Shown here: positions 41,694 through 43,847 of the stretch, one piece after another
How the letters are laid out: every line of letters begins with the position of its first letter
Numbering within the stretch: the first letter of the stretch is position 1
Source: an uncultured Pelagibacteraceae bacterium
Lineage (GTDB): Bacteria > Pseudomonadota > Alphaproteobacteria > Pelagibacterales > Pelagibacteraceae
Direction of reading: 5' to 3'
NCBI GenBank assembly: GCA_902596745.1
Contig: CACJUZ010000006.1
Location: 1-43,847 of the forward strand
Length of the DNA stretch: 43,847 bases
Notes under the pieces: generated by a model
What the model was told of the DNA's origin: nothing
What the model saw: only the letters and a program-made list of their open reading frames with translations
The model's database searches: none
Program-made: the position numbers and the translations under genes

Positions 41694-42739
41694 TGAATAA
41701 AAAAGATAGTCCTTCAGCAGGGCATAATAAAAAATCATTTTTAAGTAAGCCTATTGAACATATCGATATAACAAAATTTGATGCTAGAAATATAATTGAT
41801 TCAATGAGCAAAATGTCTTTTACTTCAAGAGACACGGCGAATGCTTCAAAAATATTTAATGAAATGATTAATGACAAATCTTGCTCAATCTTTTTAACAT
41901 TAGCAGGCTCTACTTCAGCTGGCGGTTGCATGAAATTATATTCAGACCTAGTTAAGTACAACATGGTAGATGCAATAGTATCTACAGGCGCCTCTATTGT
42001 AGATATGGACTTTTTTGAAGCTCTTGGTTTTAAACATTATCAAGGCTCACAGTTTGAAGATGACACAAAATTGAGGAAGAATTATATTGATAGAATATAC
42101 GATACTTACATTGACGAAGATGAGCTTCAAGCTTGTGATCAAAAAATTTGCGATATAGCCAATTCACTAGAGCCTAAAACTTACACTTCAAGAGAATTTA
42201 TATTCGAGATGGGAAAATATTTAAAAAAAAACTCAAAAAAAAAAGGGTCTTTAATTGAAACTGCTTATGATAATAATGTACCGATTTTTTGTCCAGCTTT
42301 CACTGATAGTTCAGCTGGTTTTGGGTTAGTAATGCATCAAGAACAAAACCCAAAAAAACATATTACAATCGACTCTATTAGAGAATTTAGAGAATTAACT
42401 GAAATTAAACTTAGATCAAAACAATCAGGTTTGCTTATGATTGGTGGGGGAGTTCCTAAAAATTTTATACAGGATACTGTTGTATGTGCTGAGCTACTTG
42501 GAAAAAAAGTTGATATGCATAAGTACGCTGTTCAGATAACTGTGGCAGATACAAGGGATGGTGCTTGTAGTAGTTCAACATTAAAGGAAGCAAGTTCTTG
42601 GGGTAAAGTTGATGTATCAAAAGAACAAATGGTTTTTGCTGAAGCAACGAGTGTATTGCCTCTTATCGCGAGCGATGCTTATCATAGGCAAAATTGGAAA
42701 AAAAGAAATAAAAGAGAATTTTCTAAAATTTTCAAATAA
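41693..42739 (+). CDS. Deoxyhypusine-synthase-like enzyme, probable homospermidine synthase
   Basis: A 348-residue member of the deoxyhypusine synthase (DHS) family. NAD-site segments include FLTLAGSTSAGGCMK, DAIVSTGASIVDMDFFEALG and MIGGGVPKN, and the active-site lysine is kept as Lys305 in ASSWGKV, matching SWGKI of eukaryotic DHS. Bacteria lack eIF5A, the protein substrate of DHS. Homologues that transfer the aminobutyl group to putrescine make homospermidine, as in plants. Placed between an ornithine decarboxylase and a ureohydrolase it most likely acts on polyamines. It touches both neighbours (1-base overlap before, no gap after). Confidence 0.88.
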   Translation: MNKKDSPSAGHNKKSFLSKPIEHIDITKFDARNIIDSMSKMSFTSRDTANASKIFNEMINDKSCSIFLTLAGSTSAGGCMKLYSDLVKYNMVDAIVSTGASIVDMDFFEALGFKHYQGSQFEDDTKLRKNYIDRIYDTYIDEDELQACDQKICDIANSLEPKTYTSREFIFEMGKYLKKNSKKKGSLIETAYDNNVPIFCPAFTDSSAGFGLVMHQEQNPKKHITIDSIREFRELTEIKLRSKQSGLLMIGGGVPKNFIQDTVVCAELLGKKVDMHKYAVQITVADTRDGACSSSTLKEASSWGKVDVSKEQMVFAEATSVLPLIASDAYHRQNWKKRNKREFSKIFK

Positions 42740-43618
42740 ATGGAATTTCTAAAACAAAAAGACGGTTTCCTTGGATATGATGCCGCTTCTAAAATCAAAT
42801 GCAAAGTAGTTGTTGTGCCTTTTGGATTAGAAAAAACAGTTTCATATGGAGGAGGTACAAAAAATGGTCCTGAGGAAATTATTAAAGCATCTCATCAGGT
42901 TGAATTATTTGATGAAGAATTTAAAAAAGAAACTTTTAAACACATTGGTATAAAAACCTTAAAACCCTTTAAAATTAAAAAACAGATAAAATCTGCTATG
43001 TCTCAAATTGCAACTATTAATGAACGTATTCTCTCAAAAAAATTATTTCCTCTAGTATTGGGGGGAGAACATTCTATAACAAGTGGCTCAATAAGACCGT
43101 TCGTGAAAAAATTCAAGAAACTTTATATTCTTCATTTCGATGCACATGCTGATTTAAGAGAACATTACAACGGAGAAAGATATTCTCACGCGACAGCTAT
43201 AAAAAGATGTTTAGATTTTGAAAACGTAAAGGTAATATCATTTGGAATAAGGAATTTATCAAAAGAGGAAATGATTTTTTATAATAAAAATAGAAAAAAA
43301 ATTAAAATTTTTTGGGGGAGTCACAAAAAAAAATGGAAAATATCTGAAATTCGTAAAATATTTAAAAACAAGAATGTTTATATTACTTTTGATGTTGATT
43401 GCTTTGACTCTAGTCTCATGCCAGCAACCGGGACGCCAGAGCCAGGTGGAATGTTTTGGGAAGATGTAATGCCTATTATCAAAAACGTATGCTCAGTTTC
43501 TAATGTGGTAGGTGCAGATATAAATGAGCTTGCACCAATAAAAAACTTTAATGCTTGTAATTTTTTAACAGCAAAACTAGCTTATAAAATATTATCATAT
43601 GTGTTTGAATTTAAATAG
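42740..43618 (+). CDS. speB: Ureohydrolase (agmatinase/arginase family)
   Basis: A 292-residue ureohydrolase with both manganese motifs: His111 in LGGEHSIT, Asp134, His136 and Asp138 in HFDAHADLRE, and Asp218 and Asp220 in ITFDVDCFD, followed by PATGTPEPGG. It releases urea from agmatine (giving putrescine) or arginine (giving ornithine), or acts on a related guanidino compound. Next to an ornithine decarboxylase either role feeds putrescine; no arginine decarboxylase is in the window, which slightly favours an arginase-like role. The sequence alone does not decide. It follows the DHS-like gene with no gap and converges on regB with an 8-base overlap. Confidence 0.9.
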   Translation: MEFLKQKDGFLGYDAASKIKCKVVVVPFGLEKTVSYGGGTKNGPEEIIKASHQVELFDEEFKKETFKHIGIKTLKPFKIKKQIKSAMSQIATINERILSKKLFPLVLGGEHSITSGSIRPFVKKFKKLYILHFDAHADLREHYNGERYSHATAIKRCLDFENVKVISFGIRNLSKEEMIFYNKNRKKIKIFWGSHKKKWKISEIRKIFKNKNVYITFDVDCFDSSLMPATGTPEPGGMFWEDVMPIIKNVCSVSNVVGADINELAPIKNFNACNFLTAKLAYKILSYVFEFK

Positions 43619-43847
43619 AAATTTTCAGATCGTTAATACTCCATTTTATTTTTACTCTGGCTCCATTTAAGGAGCCACCATTTTCAAATGTTATAACTGC
43701 TGACTTTCTCTCTAATAAGGTTTTACCTAAAAAGGTTCCTAAACCAAGACCTGCATTATTTTTATATAATTTTGATCTAGATTTTATATAGGGCTCTCCA
43801 AGCGCTTTAATAATATCTTCTGGGAAACCTGGTCCGTCATCTTCAAT
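43611..43847 (-). CDS. regB: RegB/PrrB/ActS sensor histidine kinase, C-terminal end
   Basis: Only the last 78 residues are inside the window. They hold the end of the HATPase domain: IEDDGPGFPEDI (G1 box), LGEPYIKSRSK, GLGLGTFLGKTLLERKSA (G2 box) and ENGGSLNGARVKIKW. The LGEPY and KTLLER segments are specific to the RegB family. RegB is a redox-responsive membrane kinase for RegA, encoded 3.3 kb away on the same strand. The stop (TAA, complement of 43611-43613) lies within the end of the ureohydrolase gene. Confidence 0.9.
   Translation of the reverse strand: MEDDGPGFPEDIIKALGEPYIKSRSKLYKNNAGLGLGTFLGKTLLERKSAVITFENGGSLNGARVKIKWSINDLKISI

Noticed and set aside
1-43847. CRISPR array, insertion sequences, prophage or tRNA-linked island
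   Set aside because: No spaced direct repeats, transposase, integrase, phage structural gene or tRNA-like cloverleaf could be found, and the gaps are too short to hide most of them.

Overview
The window is strongly AT-rich and very densely packed. No gene-free stretch exceeds about 180 bases, and there are no tRNA or rRNA genes, insertion sequences, phage genes or CRISPR arrays. The gene set (RegA/RegB, a ChvG/ChvI-type two-component pair, AhcY-TsaE-AmgK-MurU, TrxA next to FolC), the tiny or overlapping gene junctions and the lysine/isoleucine/asparagine-rich proteins suggest a streamlined marine alphaproteobacterium of the SAR11 (Pelagibacterales) type. That assignment is from gene content and composition only.

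Layout. 1-3.6 kb: the end of folC meets trxA tail to tail; trxA follows two nuclease-related genes (sbcB, rmuC), and a small basic protein gene with a strong ribosome binding site lies upstream of these. 3.7-6.6 kb, rightward: two small membrane proteins, a flavodoxin-fold quinone reductase, a three-helix membrane protein, a SRAP (YedK/HMCES) DNA-crosslink protein and a TauD-type dioxygenase. 6.6-8.7 kb, leftward: ybgC, purE, purK. 8.7-10.2 kb: a small lipoprotein, an overlooked 57-residue membrane protein, and an exported metallo-beta-lactamase-fold hydrolase. 10.2-13.5 kb, leftward: a protein with an extreme Lys/Arg tail, a cyclopropane fatty acid synthase and a DapA-family aldolase. 13.5-18.4 kb: a GT9 glycosyltransferase, a membrane J-protein, oligopeptidase B, a heat-shock-controlled small Hsp, a four-helix membrane protein and a lipoprotein. 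18.5-22.2 kb: a purine permease facing a purine phosphoribosyltransferase, a DUF1330 protein, AlkA and an EamA transporter. 22.2-27.5 kb, rightward: MsrA, a sulfurtransferase and a two-gene RND efflux system. 27.5-29 kb, leftward: a lytic transglycosylase lipoprotein, a secreted SNase-like nuclease and a VanZ-like protein. 29-38.2 kb: gpmA, then a long leftward series polA, chvI, chvG, ahcY, tsaE, amgK, murU. 38.2-43.8 kb: an ABC ATPase and BioY, then regA (leftward), a polyamine operon (ornithine decarboxylase, deoxyhypusine-synthase-like enzyme, ureohydrolase), and the end of regB.

Functional themes are purine synthesis and salvage (PurE/PurK, NCS2 permease, Gpt-like transferase), DNA repair (SbcB, RmuC, SRAP, AlkA, PolA), cell-wall recycling (lytic transglycosylase, AmgK, MurU), protein damage and stress (Hsp20, MsrA, TrxA), methyl-cycle clean-up (AhcY) and polyamine synthesis.

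The strongest non-coding signal is upstream of the small heat-shock gene: a sigma-32-like promoter followed by a leader whose last hairpin has the geometry of a ROSE RNA thermometer. Other points of note are a probable homospermidine-type polyamine operon lying between regA and regB, a repeated palindrome before the purine permease, five convergent gene pairs sharing a four-base double stop codon, and a protein with a histone-like Lys/Arg tail.
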